Origin: Candidatus Niyogibacteria bacterium
GTDB lineage: Bacteria > Patescibacteriota > Minisyncoccia > JACROR01
Reading direction: 5' to 3'
DNA length: 56,475 nucleotides
Assembly (NCBI GenBank): GCA_016186495.1
Contig: JACPLO010000001.1
Span: forward strand, 110,753-167,227
In this document: positions 1 to 8,212 of the stretch, one piece after another
Layout: each line of letters opens with the position of its first letter
Position numbering within the stretch: position 1 is the first letter of the stretch
Position numbers and translations under genes: made by a program
The notes under the pieces: model-generated
What the model was told of the DNA's origin: nothing
The model's database searches: none
The model's input: the letters and a program-made list of their open reading frames with translations, nothing else

Positions 1-375
1 AAAGGAATGAGCCATTCCGATGTTAAGCGCCTTCAACAGTTCTTAAACTCTGATCCTGACACTAAGATTACTTCTTCGGGCATTGGTTCTCCGGGAAACG
101 AAACCGAATATTTCGGTTCTCTCACGGAAAAAGCGGTTCAGAAATTTCAGGAAAAACACAGTTTAGCCAAACCAGGCGATGTTGGCTATGGTTTTGTCGG
201 GCCAAAGACCAGAGTAAAATTGGAAGAAATTTATAGCCAGGGGACAACTGCGCCTTCAGCGTCTTCGGCTGTTCCGGCCGGAACTTCCGCTCAAGAAGCT
301 GCGCTTAAAGCCCAGTTGGATAATCTTCAAAAACAGCTCAATGAAATGCTGAAAAAATTAAATGCTTCACAATAA
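1..375 (+). CDS. Peptidoglycan-binding-domain protein, 3' part only
   Basis: The frame is open from base 1 (codons AAA GGA ATG), so the ATG at 7 is probably internal and the gene begins outside the window. The visible part holds a peptidoglycan-binding domain 1 type repeat (LQQFLN near residue 9, then YFGSLTEKAVQKFQ), in the style common in Parcubacteria surface proteins. An Ala/Ser/Thr-rich linker (about residues 78-95) and a short coiled coil (LDNLQKQLNEMLKKL) follow. It is likely an exported protein that attaches to the cell wall. The catalytic or cargo domain, if any, is not visible. A strong terminator follows at 411-440. Confidence 0.75.
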   Translation, partial: KGMSHSDVKRLQQFLNSDPDTKITSSGIGSPGNETEYFGSLTEKAVQKFQEKHSLAKPGDVGYGFVGPKTRVKLEEIYSQGTTAPSASSAVPAGTSAQEAALKAQLDNLQKQLNEMLKKLNASQ

Positions 376-410
376 TTAGAAAATTAGAGTTAGTTTGTTT
401 TTGACAGTAT

Positions 411-440
411 AAAAAATGCCCTTAAAAGCGGGCATTTTTT
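411..440 (+). terminator. Intrinsic terminator
   Basis: A perfect 11-bp stem (AAAAAATGCCC at 411-421 and GGGCATTTTTT at 430-440) with an 8-nt loop ends in a T run. It follows the peptidoglycan-binding gene. With A on one side and T on the other it could also end the leftward gene at 509-1678. Confidence 0.85.
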
Positions 441-508
441 ATTAACGGCGAGGAGTAAAATGAAAACCTATGGAATTAGAGGTTAGATTAAAAGAAAAAT
501 TAAATTGC

Positions 509-1678
509 TTAGCCGCGTGGTTCAGCTAAAACAGAATAAAAAATTCCAAGGAGAGTATTAAGATGCGCGTCCCAGGAAAATTTCTCTTGTAAAATCTTTT
601 CCGCGCCGGTTATTAATTTATTTTGCAGCTCTTTATTGCCAAGGAGTTTTTCTATTGTTTCCGCCAATTTTTGCGGATTATTTGGCGGGACCAGAAGTCC
701 GGTTACTCCGTCATAGACCGCTTCATCGGTGCCGGGGATATTTGTGGCGATTACGGGTATTCCGGCGGAAAAACTTGAAAGCACGGTGTGCGGCAAACCT
801 TCATAGACAGAATTTAAAATATAAATTTCCGATTCTCTTCTTAAATATCTGGTTTGAGTTTGAGATACTCGGCCGATAAAATTAACCATTTTATCTGCTT
901 GGCAGTCTTTAGCTTTTTTTTTAAAATTATCCATTTCCGGCCCGTCGCCGGCGATGACCAGCTTAAGATCGGGTATTTTGTTTTTTAAAATTGAAACAGC
1001 TTCTATTATTCCGTCTATTCCTTTCCAGGAAACGAGCCTGGCGGTTGTCAGTAATTGGTGTTTTTTCTTTTCAACCGCGAATAATTTATCTTCTTCATAA
1101 TAATCATTTTTTTGTTTGGCGGCGTTATAATTAACCAGAAAAGAAGATTGGGGAAGAGCGTAAGCTTTTATTATTTCTTCGCCGAGATATTTTGACGGCG
1201 TGGTCAGAATAACGATGCGCTTTAAAACAAATTTTTGAATTTTTAGATAAAGCCGGCTTTTAAATCCGCCGTCCGGATTTTGCAGGAAATCTGTCAAATT
1301 TTTTTTTGTTTTTTCCGCAGCGTAAGCCCGTTCCCACGCTTCGTCTCCCACGAATTTTAACACCACTGGTTTTTGGCGCAATTTTGCGGCTAAGACGGCC
1401 GGCAAACCGGCGGCTAAGGCATTTTGGACATAAATAACATCTGCATCTTTTGAATGTTTAAAAATAGCGAGGAAAAATAAAAAAAGCCTGTAAAAAAGCG
1501 GTTTAAATTTATCAATAAAAATCAATTCTACTCCGTCTATTAGTTGGGGATTTTTTCCGGCGTAAGCGACTATTTTTAAATGATGTTTGTTTTTAAGCTG
1601 TTCCGCCAGTTCTTTTGTGTAAGTTGCCGGTCCGCCTATTTCGGGAGGGTAAAGAGGCGTGGCTAAAAGTATTTTCAT
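509..1678 (-). CDS. GT4-family glycosyltransferase
   Basis: A 389-aa GT-B fold glycosyltransferase of family GT4 that probably transfers a sugar from a nucleotide-sugar donor to a lipid-linked or polysaccharide acceptor at the cytoplasmic membrane face. The N-terminus has the acceptor-domain signature YPPEIGGPATYTKEL. The donor domain has LVIAGDGPEMDNFKK and IYILNSVYEGLPHTVLSSF. GT4 enzymes usually have E-x7-E in that last motif; here the second Glu position reads Ser, so donor-phosphate contacts may differ. It is divergent from the IMPase-family gene at 1773. The substrate cannot be told from sequence. Confidence 0.85.
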   Translation of the reverse strand: MKILLATPLYPPEIGGPATYTKELAEQLKNKHHLKIVAYAGKNPQLIDGVELIFIDKFKPLFYRLFLFFLAIFKHSKDADVIYVQNALAAGLPAVLAAKLRQKPVVLKFVGDEAWERAYAAEKTKKNLTDFLQNPDGGFKSRLYLKIQKFVLKRIVILTTPSKYLGEEIIKAYALPQSSFLVNYNAAKQKNDYYEEDKLFAVEKKKHQLLTTARLVSWKGIDGIIEAVSILKNKIPDLKLVIAGDGPEMDNFKKKAKDCQADKMVNFIGRVSQTQTRYLRRESEIYILNSVYEGLPHTVLSSFSAGIPVIATNIPGTDEAVYDGVTGLLVPPNNPQKLAETIEKLLGNKELQNKLITGAEKILQEKFSWDAHLNTLLGIFYSVLAEPRG

Positions 1679-1702
1679 AATTATTTTTTTTATTATTCTA
1701 AT

Positions 1703-1708
1703 ATTATA
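1703..1708 (-). promoter_or_regulatory. -10 box for the leftward glycosyltransferase gene
   Basis: TATAAT on the minus strand, about 25 bp upstream of the start codon at 1678. The predicted leader is about 18 nt. No convincing -35 box was found. Confidence 0.4.
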
Positions 1709-1745
1709 TACCTATAGAGTAAAGCCGGTCTATTTTTTGTTGTCA

Positions 1746-1754
1746 TGGTATAAT
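1746..1754 (+). promoter_or_regulatory. Extended -10 promoter of the IMPase-family gene
   Basis: TGGTATAAT is a textbook extended -10 (TGn plus TATAAT). The predicted transcription start is near 1761, giving a leader of about 12 nt to the ATG at 1773. Confidence 0.55.
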
Positions 1755-1772
1755 TATGCTAAATTTTTTAGT

Positions 1773-2549
1773 ATGAATGATTTTTATGAATTTGCCGTAG
1801 AGTTAACCAAAAAAGCGGGAGAGCTTCTTAAAAAATTGTATCGTTTGGATTTTTTCGTGTCGCATAAAGGAGATGATTTCAGGGATGTGATTACGGACGC
1901 GGATATAAAAATAAACTATTTCATCACTTCTGAAATAAAGAAAAAATTTTCGGATCACGCGATTTATTCTGAAGAAAGCGCTGATATATTTGTTAAAAAA
2001 AACAAGTATGTTTGGATCGTTGATCCTATAGATGGCACCTCTAATTTTTCTCGGCATATTCCGCATTTCGCCGTATGCCTCGGACTTTTGGAAAATGGCG
2101 TGCCAGCGGTTGGCGCGGTGTATAATCCCATCACCGATGAATTATTCAGTTTTCAAAAAGGCGGCGGCGCGTTTTTAAACGGACAAAAAATACGAACCTC
2201 TTTAGAAACGGATTTAAAAAAATCTTTTGTACTTTTGCATGTTGGCCGAGATCCGAAAGTTAGAGAGTGGGGGATAGGGCTTTATAAAAAATTTTTAGGA
2301 AACGCTAAAAAAGTTAACAATTTTGCGTCGTCATCGCTTGATATTTGTTTTGTTGCCGCGGGAAGAGTGGAATTAGTCATATACGGCACTTTAACGACTT
2401 TGGACATTTCGTCTGCCATTGGCATTTTGGAAGAGGCAGGCGGGCAGATTCTGACGTTTTCTTCATCCGATAAATTCAGCGAAAAACCGCAAAAAGTTTT
2501 TGCGGTTTGCAATAATTCCATTAAAGAAAAAATTATGCAATACCTTTAA
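1773..2549 (+). CDS. Inositol-monophosphatase-family phosphatase
   Basis: A metal-dependent sugar phosphatase of the IMPase/FBPase/CysQ superfamily, 258 aa from the ATG at 1773. The reading frame stays open upstream to 1659, but that stretch holds the promoter and the start of the divergent gene, so I chose 1773. The family motifs are present: DVITDADIKINYF, YSEES (metal ligand Glu), WIVDPIDGTSNF (DPIDGT metal site), and TLDISSAIGILEEAGG, where the second metal site is usually WDxAAG. The true substrate (inositol phosphate, a sugar bisphosphate or 3'-phosphoadenosine phosphate) is unclear. It converges on the kinase-like gene; the two share the palindromic bases TTAA at 2546-2549 as stop codons. 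Confidence 0.85.
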   Translation: MNDFYEFAVELTKKAGELLKKLYRLDFFVSHKGDDFRDVITDADIKINYFITSEIKKKFSDHAIYSEESADIFVKKNKYVWIVDPIDGTSNFSRHIPHFAVCLGLLENGVPAVGAVYNPITDELFSFQKGGGAFLNGQKIRTSLETDLKKSFVLLHVGRDPKVREWGIGLYKKFLGNAKKVNNFASSSLDICFVAAGRVELVIYGTLTTLDISSAIGILEEAGGQILTFSSSDKFSEKPQKVFAVCNNSIKEKIMQYL

Positions 2550-3628
2550 GCTTTGGCAAATTCTCGCTGCCTTTCTTTTTCTTCTTCGCTTCTTAAAACA
2601 TCTCTTTTTTGGATGTAATCAGAATGATCTTCGGCGGATATTTTTTTATCTTCAAGAAGTTGAGACATAATTTTTAACCAAAAATTTAATCTCATCTTTG
2701 TTAAGGCAAGAAAATTACCTTCTATTTTATCAAGAAGGCCGGAATGGTAATTTATTAACTGGGTTATTTTAAAAATTCTCATCAGTCGCAAACATAGATA
2801 TTCGTTTTCTCCCCGGCTATTTTTTATGTATTGCGTTAATTTGTTTTCTAACTCCGGATTGTGGATTATCATGTAATTTAAAAAACGCGCCCATGATTCA
2901 TATTTATTGCCATAGTGCAAAGACGCGCAATCAAGAGTGTGAATTTGCGAATTATTTATTCTAAAATTATGGGGAACCAGATCTTCATGGATGAGATAAT
3001 AAGAATAAGCGTTTATAATATTAAGATTTTTCTTAAAAAATTCCCTGGTTTTTTCAAAAAGAGGCGGCATTTCCGAATTTTTATAATTTTTATTTATATT
3101 TTTTATAAAATAATCAAATCTTTCTGAATAAATTTGCGAAGTCAGCACTTCAAAAACATTTTTAACGGCGTTCAGATGCTCATAAGTTGTCGCGTGAAAT
3201 GATTCTTGCCTTTCCAGAGCGCGTAAAGCCATAAAGAATTGTTCCGGAAGGCTGTGTTCAACGAAGATTTTTTCCTGGTCAATGTATTTTGTGATAAAAA
3301 TTATATAACCGTTTTTTTCTCCAAAGAAAATTTCTTTGGGTAGAGCTAATTCGTCCAAAGCGAATTTTGTTTTGATTAAATGGTCGCGCACTTCTTTTTC
3401 GCGTTTAATTTCATCAATTCCTTCTTTGAATTTGCTGCATTTTATGATTATGTGATTTCCAGTTGATTTTTCAACACCAAGCAGCACGAGTTTTTTCTGG
3501 CTTAAAATAATCCTTTCTCCGCCGATGTGCAATTGTTTTTTTTCTAGCTCAAAACCTAAGCGGGATAAAATGGGAGAAATTTTTTTAAGTTCCGCTTTAA
3601 TTTTTTCTTGATAATTAAATTTTTCCAT
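2546..3628 (-). CDS. Aminoglycoside-phosphotransferase-like kinase-fold protein
   Basis: A 360-aa protein with an APH/choline-kinase-like fold. The C-lobe shows the catalytic-loop-like segment YYLIHEDLVPHNFRI (HxD with a downstream N) followed by a metal-binding-like LDCASLHYGN. The N-lobe has a nucleotide-binding-like lysine in HIIIKCSKFKEGI. It probably phosphorylates a small molecule, possibly a sugar, given its setting among envelope glycan genes. The substrate is not predictable. It reads divergently from the epimerase at 3686. Confidence 0.6.
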   Translation of the reverse strand: MEKFNYQEKIKAELKKISPILSRLGFELEKKQLHIGGERIILSQKKLVLLGVEKSTGNHIIIKCSKFKEGIDEIKREKEVRDHLIKTKFALDELALPKEIFFGEKNGYIIFITKYIDQEKIFVEHSLPEQFFMALRALERQESFHATTYEHLNAVKNVFEVLTSQIYSERFDYFIKNINKNYKNSEMPPLFEKTREFFKKNLNIINAYSYYLIHEDLVPHNFRINNSQIHTLDCASLHYGNKYESWARFLNYMIIHNPELENKLTQYIKNSRGENEYLCLRLMRIFKITQLINYHSGLLDKIEGNFLALTKMRLNFWLKIMSQLLEDKKISAEDHSDYIQKRDVLRSEEEKERQREFAKA

Positions 3629-3660
3629 ATGAATTGTTTTTTACGCGCATATTACTTAAT

Positions 3661-3668
3661 ATTATAAT
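3661..3668. promoter_or_regulatory. Palindromic -10 shared by divergent genes
   Basis: ATTATAAT reads the same on both strands, so a TATAAT hexamer faces the kinase-like gene (start 3628) and another faces the epimerase (start 3686). Predicted leaders are about 26 and 11 nt. No clear -35 boxes. Confidence 0.35.
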
Positions 3669-3685
3669 ATATTAAATAATATATT

Positions 3686-4645
3686 ATGAAAATTATTTTA
3701 ATTACCGGCGGCGCGGGTTTTATCGGGTCTAATTTAATTCAAGAACTTTTAAGCGATAAGAAATATCGCGTTATTGCGGTTGATAATCTGGATGATTCTT
3801 ATGACATAAAATTTAAAGAAGAACATCTTAAACCGTTTATCAATCATGAAAATTTTGTATTTTATAAAAATGATATTTTGGATTTAAACGCTTTGAAAAA
3901 AATTTTTGAAAAAGAAAAGCCGGAATACATTGTTCATCTTGCCGCTAAAACAGATACGCGGAAAGCGGTCGCCGATCCGTATATTTATGAAACGGTTAAT
4001 ATCCGGGGGACTATAAATTTATTGGAACTCGCAAAAGATTACGGAATAAAAAATTTTGTTTTTGCTTCCTCATCTTCTGTTTACGGAAATACCGCGTCTA
4101 TTCCGTTTAAAGAAGATGATTCCCATAGTTTTGCCATATCGCCGTACGGCGCGACAAAAAGATCCGGAGAATTTTTTGTTTATACCTATTATCATAATTT
4201 TGGGCTTAATGCCGCTTGTTTAAGATTTTTTAACGCCTATGGCGAAAATAACAGGCCGGATATGGTCCCTTATATTTGGACCGATAAGATATTGCGCGGC
4301 GAAGAAATAGAAATGTCGGGCCAAGGCAGCCGGCGGAGAGATTATACTTATATCAGCGATACGGTGCGCGCGATCATCAAAACGTTGGAAATAAAAAATA
4401 TAGGATTTGAAATTTTAAATATCGGGTGCGGAAAACCTTATTCGCTAAAAGAACTTTTGGCAACGCTGGAAAAAGTCATTGGCAGAAAATCCATTATTAA
4501 AGAAAGGCCAAGCCATAGCGCGAGTGTTGAAGAAACGTATGCTGATATAGAAAAAGCCAAGCGGATTCTCGGGTGGAAACCAAAAGTTTCGTTGGAAGAC
4601 GGGCTCTCCCGCTTAGTTGTTTGGTTTAAGCAAAATAGAATATAA
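3686..4645 (+). CDS. NAD-dependent sugar-nucleotide epimerase/dehydratase (extended SDR)
   Basis: A 319-aa extended short-chain dehydrogenase acting on nucleotide sugars. The NAD-binding glycine motif TGGAGFIG starts at residue 7. The active-site elements are SSSSVYG and SPYGATKRSGE (YxxxK). Substrate-domain markers include LRFFNAYGENNRPDMV and RRDYTYISDTVRA. It resembles UDP-glucose or UDP-glucuronate 4-epimerases. It probably supplies activated sugars to the adjacent glycosyltransferase at 4649, whose start lies 3 bp after this stop. The exact reaction is not certain. Confidence 0.8.
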   Translation: MKIILITGGAGFIGSNLIQELLSDKKYRVIAVDNLDDSYDIKFKEEHLKPFINHENFVFYKNDILDLNALKKIFEKEKPEYIVHLAAKTDTRKAVADPYIYETVNIRGTINLLELAKDYGIKNFVFASSSSVYGNTASIPFKEDDSHSFAISPYGATKRSGEFFVYTYYHNFGLNAACLRFFNAYGENNRPDMVPYIWTDKILRGEEIEMSGQGSRRRDYTYISDTVRAIIKTLEIKNIGFEILNIGCGKPYSLKELLATLEKVIGRKSIIKERPSHSASVEETYADIEKAKRILGWKPKVSLEDGLSRLVVWFKQNRI

Positions 4646-4648
4646 AAT

Positions 4649-5791
4649 ATGGCGAATAAATCTTTGTCGTTAGTTTATCTTGAAAATATGAGGCTTCCCA
4701 CGGAAAAAGCGCATGGCATTCAAGTGATGAAGATGTGCGAAGCTTTTGCTCAAGCGGGAATTAAAACAACGCTGGCTATTCCTTCGTTTAATAAAAACGC
4801 CGAGGATGCTTTTGAATATTACGGGGTTCCTAAGATTTTTTCCATCAGCCATCGCTATAAAACTCCGAATTTTAAACGTTTAAATGCTTTTAGTTTTATT
4901 TTTCGGACTGTTATTTTCTTTTTAAGTTTTTTGTTCAGCAAGGATTGGCAAGGCGTTGACGTTATATTTACGCGCGATACGAATATCGCTTTTTTGTCGG
5001 CTTTTTGGAAAATACCGTTTGTTTGGGAAGTGCATCAGGATTTTTATAATTTCAGGGCGAATTACGCAATTAAAAAATCCATTGCCGCACTTTTTATATC
5101 CAACGGCCTTAAGGAAAAATTTATCTCGCATGGCGTTAAGGATAAAAATAAATTATATGTGTTTCCCGATGCCGTGGATTTGGACAGAATTATCGCTGTT
5201 AAGGATAAAAATGAGCCGAGAAAATCAGCCGGCTTGCCGGCGGATGTGCCGATTATTTTGTATAGCGGACATTTATACGAATGGAAAGGCGCTCATATTC
5301 TTGCCGAGGCCGCGCCGTTTGTCCAATCAAAAGAAGTTATTTTTGTTTTTGTCGGCGGGACAGAAGAAGATGTGTCGGCTTTTCGCGGCAAATACGGCCA
5401 AAATTCCCGCCTGAAGATATTAGGGCACAAGCCATATTCTGAAATGCCGAAATATAAACAATCCGCCGATATTCTCGTGATCCCGAATTCCGCCCGTTTT
5501 GAAATATCGAAATTTTATACTTCTCCTTTAAAATTATTTTCAGCGATAGCCAGCGGTCTGCCGGTTATCGCGTCAGATTTGCCGTCCCTCCGGGAAATTG
5601 TTGATGAAAAAATGGTTTTTTTTGTTCCGCCCGACGATCCCAAAAAACTTGCTCAAATGATTGATTATGTGATTCAACATCCCATGGAAGCTAAAAATAA
5701 GTCTCTCGCGGCGCTTAATGAAGCTAAAAAATACACTTGGGATGCCCGCGGCCGCGGCATTAAGCAAGTGATCTTATCTCATCTTCCTTGA
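4649..5791 (+). CDS. GT4-like glycosyltransferase
   Basis: A 380-aa GT-B glycosyltransferase. The N-terminal domain begins LVYLENMRLPTEKAHGIQVMKMCEAFA, an acceptor-side signature. The C-terminal donor domain has ILYSGHLYEWKGAHIL and SPLKLFSAIASGLPVIAS; related proteins often have KLFEYMASG, and the Glu is replaced here. It is co-transcribed with the epimerase just upstream. Its 3' end overlaps the convergent glycosylphosphotransferase gene by 13 bp. It probably builds a surface polysaccharide or glycolipid. Confidence 0.8.
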   Translation: MANKSLSLVYLENMRLPTEKAHGIQVMKMCEAFAQAGIKTTLAIPSFNKNAEDAFEYYGVPKIFSISHRYKTPNFKRLNAFSFIFRTVIFFLSFLFSKDWQGVDVIFTRDTNIAFLSAFWKIPFVWEVHQDFYNFRANYAIKKSIAALFISNGLKEKFISHGVKDKNKLYVFPDAVDLDRIIAVKDKNEPRKSAGLPADVPIILYSGHLYEWKGAHILAEAAPFVQSKEVIFVFVGGTEEDVSAFRGKYGQNSRLKILGHKPYSEMPKYKQSADILVIPNSARFEISKFYTSPLKLFSAIASGLPVIASDLPSLREIVDEKMVFFVPPDDPKKLAQMIDYVIQHPMEAKNKSLAALNEAKKYTWDARGRGIKQVILSHLP

Positions 5792-7152
5792 TGGCTGATG
5801 ACCGTCATTATTGTTTTAAGATAAATTGAAAGTTCCAGAGCTAAAGATCGGTTTTTAATGTAGAAAAGATCATATTGCAATTTTTCCATCGCGTCTTCCT
5901 TGGAAGCGCCGTATGGAAAATTAATTTGCGCCCAGCCGGAAAGGCCCGGTTTTACCAAAAGCCGCATCGCGTAGTGCGGTATTTCTTTTTTGAGCGTTTC
6001 CACAAATTCCGGCCGTTCCGGCCGCGGGCCGATCAGCGAGAGTTCTCCTTTCAGCACGTTCCAAAGCTGGGGCAGTTCGTCAATTCTAGTTTTTCTTAGA
6101 AAATGGCCGATGGCCGTGATCCGGCGGTCGTTTTCTTTTGCCCATTTGGCGCCGTTTGTTTCCGCGTTTGTTTTCATTGAACGGAATTTTATTATCTTGA
6201 AAATCCGCCCGTTCTTGCCTACTCTTTTTTGGCAGTAAAAAACCGGGCCAAAACTTTCCAGTTTTATCAATAGCGCCGCGAAAGGAAAGATGAAAAGCGC
6301 CGGAACGGCCAAAAGCAGGGAAAAAATAACATCAAACCATCTTTTGATAATTTCAAAAATATGCTTGTCTATTTCGGTTAAGTTTTCCAAAAACCAAACT
6401 TCATTAATAAGGGAAACCGGCACCTTGCCGATCAGCCCTTCATAAAATCGCGGAAAATCAATGATTGTTATTCCTAAAGGCAGAACTTCGTAAAACATTC
6501 TGATTAGTTCTTTGTTTTGTCTAATGGAAGAAGAAGCGACAATCAGAGAAATGTTTTTTTCTTTAATGAGAGAAACGATGTTATGGTCAAATTCTAAAAT
6601 CGGCGTCCCGCTTTCAAAGGAATTTTCATTTTCTTCCGGCAGTTTCATAATGGCGGCGGCTTCATATCCGATTTGGGGATTTTGATTGATAAAAGAAGCA
6701 AAAATCGCCGTTTCTTTAGTTAAGCCGAAAAACAGCGTTTTTATTTTTTTAGCTTTAAGAAGTTTGGCGAAAAAAAATCGCCGCCAGATTATTAAAAGTC
6801 CCAAAGTGATGCCGAGATCCAAAACTAAATTTGTCTTAGGCGTAATGCCGAAAAACGGCACCAAATAAAATAGTAAAATCGTCAAGCCGCCGGCCAGCGC
6901 CATTGTTCTTATTAAGGCCAGCCGCAATTCTTTGAAAGAAATGAATTTTTTAAAATCATAGAGGCCGATGATATAAAATATCAGAAGCCAGAGGGCAAAT
7001 AAAAGAGAAAAAGGCAGTTTATGCCATTGCCAGATTTTTTTACTCGGCCAGGATTGGTATCTTATGGTCAGCGCCAGAATAAGCGCGCCGTAAAAAATGG
7101 CAATATCGCCTAAAGCCAGAAAAATTTTGTTTAATTTTTCTTTTGTTGGCAT
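5779..7152 (-). CDS. Polyprenyl-phosphate glycosyl-1-phosphate transferase
   Basis: A 457-aa integral membrane enzyme that starts polysaccharide assembly by moving a sugar-1-phosphate onto undecaprenyl phosphate. The N-terminal half has several membrane segments (for example IFYGALILALTI, FSLLFALWLLIFYIIGLY and LAGGLTILLFYLVPFF) and a CoA-binding-like middle region. The C-terminal bacterial sugar-transferase domain shows KRWFDVIFSLLL, FKIIKFRSMK, RRITAIGHFLRKTRIDELPQ and LSLIGPRPERPEF, the catalytic core motifs of the WbaP/PssY group. It is the likely initiating enzyme for the glycan made by the neighbouring genes. Confidence 0.9.
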   Translation of the reverse strand: MPTKEKLNKIFLALGDIAIFYGALILALTIRYQSWPSKKIWQWHKLPFSLLFALWLLIFYIIGLYDFKKFISFKELRLALIRTMALAGGLTILLFYLVPFFGITPKTNLVLDLGITLGLLIIWRRFFFAKLLKAKKIKTLFFGLTKETAIFASFINQNPQIGYEAAAIMKLPEENENSFESGTPILEFDHNIVSLIKEKNISLIVASSSIRQNKELIRMFYEVLPLGITIIDFPRFYEGLIGKVPVSLINEVWFLENLTEIDKHIFEIIKRWFDVIFSLLLAVPALFIFPFAALLIKLESFGPVFYCQKRVGKNGRIFKIIKFRSMKTNAETNGAKWAKENDRRITAIGHFLRKTRIDELPQLWNVLKGELSLIGPRPERPEFVETLKKEIPHYAMRLLVKPGLSGWAQINFPYGASKEDAMEKLQYDLFYIKNRSLALELSIYLKTIMTVISHQGR

Positions 7153-7252
7153 TGGCGTTATTTTAGCTTATTTTCAGTCAGAATGGTAGACATTCAGTTT
7201 TTGTTATGTTAATGTTCGGAAATAAGACAGACAGATTTTTGGTCTTTGAAAA

Positions 7253-7287
7253 TTTTCAGCTGTTGGCTGAAAAAGAAAGGAGGTGAG
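7253..7287 (+). promoter_or_regulatory. Hairpin plus strong Shine-Dalgarno before the UDP-sugar dehydrogenase gene
   Basis: A perfect 8-bp hairpin (TTTTCAGC at 7253-7260, GCTGAAAA at 7266-7273) lies directly before an SD of AAAGGAGGTGA at 7277-7287. The SD decides the start: the in-frame GTG at 7283 lies inside the SD itself, while TTG at 7292 is at ideal spacing. The hairpin may protect the 5' end or tune access to the SD; that is inference. Confidence 0.6.
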
Positions 7288-7291
7288 GTTT

Positions 7292-8212
7292 TTGAATTCT
7301 AAAAAAGAGAAAATAGGCATTGTTGGCGTGGGGTGGGTCGGATCGGTCGTCAAAAGATGGTTTTTAACGCGCAATTGGGAGCAGGGAAAAAATCTTTTTT
7401 GTTATGATTGTGATCTTGTAAAAATAGATGACCAGGACGATATTTCGCGGGCGGATATTATTTTTATTTGCGTGCCCACGCCTAATTATTCGATTGACGG
7501 TTCGTGTAATACGCAAATAGTAAGAAGTGTGGTGGCGCAATTTGCCGGCTCGGATAAGTTGGTGGTTATAAAATCCACCGTGGAGCCCGGCACGACCGAA
7601 CGGTTAGAAGAAAAATATAATGTCGCGATTGCGTTTAATCCTGAATTTTTAACGGAGGAAAACGCCTGGCAGGATTTTGTTTCTCCTTGCCGGCAGGTTG
7701 TCGGGTATACCGACAAAAGCAAAAAATGGGTAAGTACGTTGGTTTCTTTGCTTCCAGAAGTAAGTTCTTCGTACGCGTTGATTATGCCGGCTATTGACGC
7801 CGAGATTGCCAAATACAGCTGTAATATGTTTGGCGCGATGAAAGTAAGTTTTGCTAACGCGATTGCCGCTTTGGCGGAAAATGCTGGAGCAAATTATAAA
7901 AATATCCGGAGAGTGATGGCGGAAGATATCCGGATTGGCGATTCCTGGCTGGATATTCATCATGGCGGTTATCTTGGTTTTGGCGGATATTGTTTTCCTA
8001 AGGATGCCAGTGCTCTGATCTCTTGGGCAAGAAAAATTAGAGAAAAAATGAATATTCCCGTTAAAGACGGCAAAGATTTAGAAAGAGCTGTTTTTGCCCG
8101 TGAATTGGTTGGGATGTTTTTATCAATTTACAAATTTAATGAAGCACTTTTGGCGCTGCAGGGGTTGACCATCGGGCAGGTCAGCGGCCATATAAAAAGA
8201 AAGGAGAAATAA
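7292..8212 (+). CDS. UDP-glucose/GDP-mannose dehydrogenase-family protein lacking the C-terminal domain
   Basis: An NAD-dependent dehydrogenase family that oxidises UDP-glucose, UDP-ManNAc or GDP-mannose to the uronate. I start it at TTG 7292 (306 aa) because of the SD at 7277. The NAD motif GIVGVGWVGS, the segment FNPEFLTEENAW and the catalytic-cysteine motif GFGGYCFPKDASAL are present. Family members are usually about 400-450 aa with a third, UDP-binding domain after the helical domain; this protein ends at that point, so the donor-binding domain is missing. The stop at 8210-8212 directly abuts the ATG of the next SDR gene, which suggests a sugar-nucleotide operon. Confidence 0.75.
   Translation: MNSKKEKIGIVGVGWVGSVVKRWFLTRNWEQGKNLFCYDCDLVKIDDQDDISRADIIFICVPTPNYSIDGSCNTQIVRSVVAQFAGSDKLVVIKSTVEPGTTERLEEKYNVAIAFNPEFLTEENAWQDFVSPCRQVVGYTDKSKKWVSTLVSLLPEVSSSYALIMPAIDAEIAKYSCNMFGAMKVSFANAIAALAENAGANYKNIRRVMAEDIRIGDSWLDIHHGGYLGFGGYCFPKDASALISWARKIREKMNIPVKDGKDLERAVFARELVGMFLSIYKFNEALLALQGLTIGQVSGHIKRKEK

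Noticed and set aside
1659-1772. N-terminal extension of the IMPase-family protein up to 1659.
   Set aside because: This stretch contains the extended -10 promoter and the start of the divergent gene; family homology begins after the ATG at 1773.
8055-8075. CCCGTTAAAGACGG inside the UDP-sugar dehydrogenase gene as another palindromic element copy.
   Set aside because: Only the CCCGTTAAA part matches, there is no inverted arm, and the encoded NIPVKDGKD fits the protein context.
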